This document shows positions 14,507 to 15,973 of a stretch of DNA of 15,973 nt, piece after piece. Under the pieces are notes generated by a model, which worked only from the letters and a program-made list of their open reading frames with translations, was not told the origin of the DNA and did not search any database. The position numbers and the translations under genes are program-made. Source of the DNA: an uncultured Dorea sp. (GTDB taxonomy: Bacteria; Bacillota; Clostridia; Lachnospirales; Lachnospiraceae); contig CAKRCL010000041.1 in the NCBI GenBank assembly GCA_934307335.1, positions 1 through 15,973 of the forward strand, in the 5' to 3' direction. Numbering within the stretch: the first letter of the stretch is position 1; every line of letters starts with the position of its first letter.

Positions 14507-15918
14507 GTTTCCGCTCCCTTCTCATGTTTCATTGCAGCAACCGCTTCCGATTGGGACATCTTTGCAATTTCGCGGTAGTTATATCCTGGTATTTTCTGAT
14601 CAAACCCGCATACATGACGGTAAGCACAATAATCACATCCACTTTCTTGTCCCCGCTTATAGGGAACCGGCGCAGCTTCACCTTCCAAAATTTTTCGATG
14701 TACCTGCTTTACCTTTCGAAGTGCATGCTGCATCATAATTTCAAATTCCTGTTCAGATGCAACCTTCGAAGTTTTTGAAAGGCTTCCGTTTTTATTATAT
14801 TTTATCGGGATCACCTGCGACTCCCCTATCTGACAATGATCAAGATGTTCCAGAACTTCATCTTTCAGATTGATCATTCCATCTACTTTTAATTCCTTAA
14901 GAACAGCATTATCCACCTCTTTTTCATCTTGTACCAACTCTTTTTCCACAAGAGGATCTTGAATCCGATAGTAAAAGACTCCTGCCGGAATCACTTCACT
15001 TTCCGGATAACGTTGCTGACATTTTTTTACTGCTGCATCCATATAGACCATAAGCTGAAGCTGAAGTCCATGATAAAGCGCAACCACATCAAACGCTTTG
15101 CTTCCAGTCTTATAATCCATTACTTTTACGTAAACTTTTTCTCCATCTTTACAGAGATCAACCCGGTCGATCTTACCATTTTCAAAACGCATCTCATAAG
15201 CTGACGGCACAAAATCTCCAACCGCCAACTGTTTTGTAAGCGCCCAGATTGTCCTTGTTAAAAGCCGCTTCATTCTCTCAATCATATATTCGCTACGTGC
15301 AGAATTATACAGGACTGAATTCCCATAATCTGTAATCGCATGCTCCACACCAGCTTCAATATATTCCTGTCTTTTATCTTCATCTACTCCTGTCCATGAC
15401 AAATGCTCTTCCTGTAATCTACGTGAATAGTATTCTAATGCGCTATGACACACATTTCCTAAATCTAATGGCTGAAATTCATAAATCTGCCGCTCTCTCA
15501 AGCGGAGGCCATAAGTAAGAAAATGTGCAAATGCACAAGTCGAGAAACGTTCAATTCGCGTAATACTATCCTGAAAATGTTCTCCATAAAGCCGCATTGC
15601 CACCTCTTTTGTCAATCCATCTGCCGGTCTTTCATAAAATCCGGCTTTCATGAGTTTTTCAACTCGATCCTGCCACTCTTCCTGACGTTTGTACCAGGAA
15701 TATAATTCCTGCCACTTTTCATCCATACTCATACCATCTTGAAAACCACGTACAAGTTCCTGCATTCCCAGTTCCGGTGTCCATTCTTTTTCAACAAATA
15801 TCTGCTTTTCTTCATCTTCTACTTTGACTTTAACAAATAATCTCTGAATTTCCTGAATCAAATAAGAAGGTCGAATACTTTTTCCAGCGGAAGACACTTT
15901 ACTATAATAAATAATAAA
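14497..15918 (-). CDS. addB: AddB C-terminal fragment (ATP-dependent helicase/deoxyribonuclease subunit B), interrupted at its 5' side
   Basis: C-terminal nuclease part of AddB, partner of AddA in double-strand-break repair. About 470 residues are present against a family length near 1150, so the ATP-binding/Chi-recognition half is missing. Counting from the GTG at 15897 as residue 1: iron-sulfur cysteines C121 and C421-x2-C424-x5-C430 have the AddB spacing; D244 (GKIDRVD), D261 and K263 (MDYKTG) and QxxxY Q281/Y285 complete the PD-(D/E)XK site. That GTG is unlikely to be the true start. The frame stays open upstream and FIIYYSKV (15918-15895) followed by SSAGKSIRPSYLI continues the AddB pattern. 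Similarity then ends at a palindromic repeat that contributes an in-frame TGA (15936-15934). So addB is either split by an insertion or lies at an assembly break. The addA gene downstream is intact. Confidence 0.88.
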   Translation of the reverse strand, partial: FIIYYSKVSSAGKSIRPSYLIQEIQRLFVKVKVEDEEKQIFVEKEWTPELGMQELVRGFQDGMSMDEKWQELYSWYKRQEEWQDRVEKLMKAGFYERPADGLTKEVAMRLYGEHFQDSITRIERFSTCAFAHFLTYGLRLRERQIYEFQPLDLGNVCHSALEYYSRRLQEEHLSWTGVDEDKRQEYIEAGVEHAITDYGNSVLYNSARSEYMIERMKRLLTRTIWALTKQLAVGDFVPSAYEMRFENGKIDRVDLCKDGEKVYVKVMDYKTGSKAFDVVALYHGLQLQLMVYMDAAVKKCQQRYPESEVIPAGVFYYRIQDPLVEKELVQDEKEVDNAVLKELKVDGMINLKDEVLEHLDHCQIGESQVIPIKYNKNGSLSKTSKVASEQEFEIMMQHALRKVKQVHRKILEGEAAPVPYKRGQESGCDYCAYRHVCGFDQKIPGYNYREIAKMSQSEAVAAMKHEKGAETWE

Positions 15919-15922
15919 CTGA

Positions 15923-15973
15923 CAATCCCTCAGTCACCTGCCGGTGACAGCTCCCTTTGCTCAAGGGAGCCTG
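15923..15973. repeat. GC-rich twin-hairpin repeat element (runs off the window)
   Basis: Starting near CAATCCCTCAGTC, it has two perfect hairpins: GTCACC/GGTGAC (15933-15938 and 15943-15948, loop TGCC) and GCTCCCTT/AAGGGAGC (15950-15957 and 15963-15970, loop TGCTC). From general knowledge this resembles a repeat family scattered through genomes of gut Clostridia, often between genes. Its base composition contrasts with the AT-rich addB sequence just before it. The right end is outside the window. Confidence 0.7.

Noticed and set aside
14159..14578. Plus-strand reading frames opposite addA and addB
   Set aside because: They are antisense shadows of strongly conserved coding sequence, with no family resemblance.
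15895..15897. GTG 15897 as the true start of a short nuclease gene
   Set aside because: AddB-like sequence continues upstream of it, there is no ribosome site, and the protein would lack the helicase-like half; it is better read as a gene fragment.

Overview
The window looks like a low-GC Gram-positive chromosome segment from a spore-forming, gut-type Clostridia, most likely Lachnospiraceae. This rests on a UgpC/MsmK-type sugar ATPase, CdaR/PucR-type regulators, an AddAB rather than RecBCD recombination pair, a divergent alpha/beta-type small acid-soluble spore protein, strong AGGAGG-type ribosome sites, AT-rich sigma-A promoters, and a palindromic GC-rich repeat of a kind common between genes in gut Clostridia. 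The genus cannot be fixed from the sequence alone.

Layout. Bases 1-2322 read rightward: the 3' part of a carbohydrate ABC transporter ATPase, a CdaR/PucR-like regulator with its own promoter and a hairpin leader, and a small membrane protein that overlaps the regulator. A bidirectional terminator (2323-2370) separates this from a long leftward block. From 7479 down to 2377 runs a compact operon: a second CdaR/PucR-like regulator, ftsE, ftsX, a secreted coiled-coil M23 endopeptidase and a lipoprotein-type S41 (Ctp) protease. FtsEX normally gates cell-wall hydrolases across the membrane, so the operon reads as a cell-wall hydrolysis module carrying its own hydrolase, a protease that may limit it, and an unexpected regulator.

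Upstream of that (8304-7615) is a divergent WecG/TagA/CpsF-like protein with a near-consensus promoter, then a spore protein gene with a sigma-G-like promoter (8613-8419). Next is a padR / DUF1700 / DUF4097 operon (10537-8707) with a strong promoter overlapped by two near-identical palindromes, very likely the PadR operators. The 388-base gap from 10538 to 10924 also holds a nested palindrome (a structured RNA/terminator or a MITE-like element) that runs into the 3' end of addA.

The last third (10925-15918) is addA and the C-terminal part of addB, the double-strand-break repair helicase-nuclease. The addB reading frame is cut by a palindromic repeat at the right edge that brings an in-frame stop. 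Either a mobile repeat has broken addB or the sequence assembly stops or misjoins in a multicopy repeat.

The most interesting items are the broken addB, the nested palindrome at the end of addA, the twin PadR operators, and the regulator embedded in the ftsEX operon. No CRISPR array, tRNA, rRNA, transposase or complete new defence system was seen.
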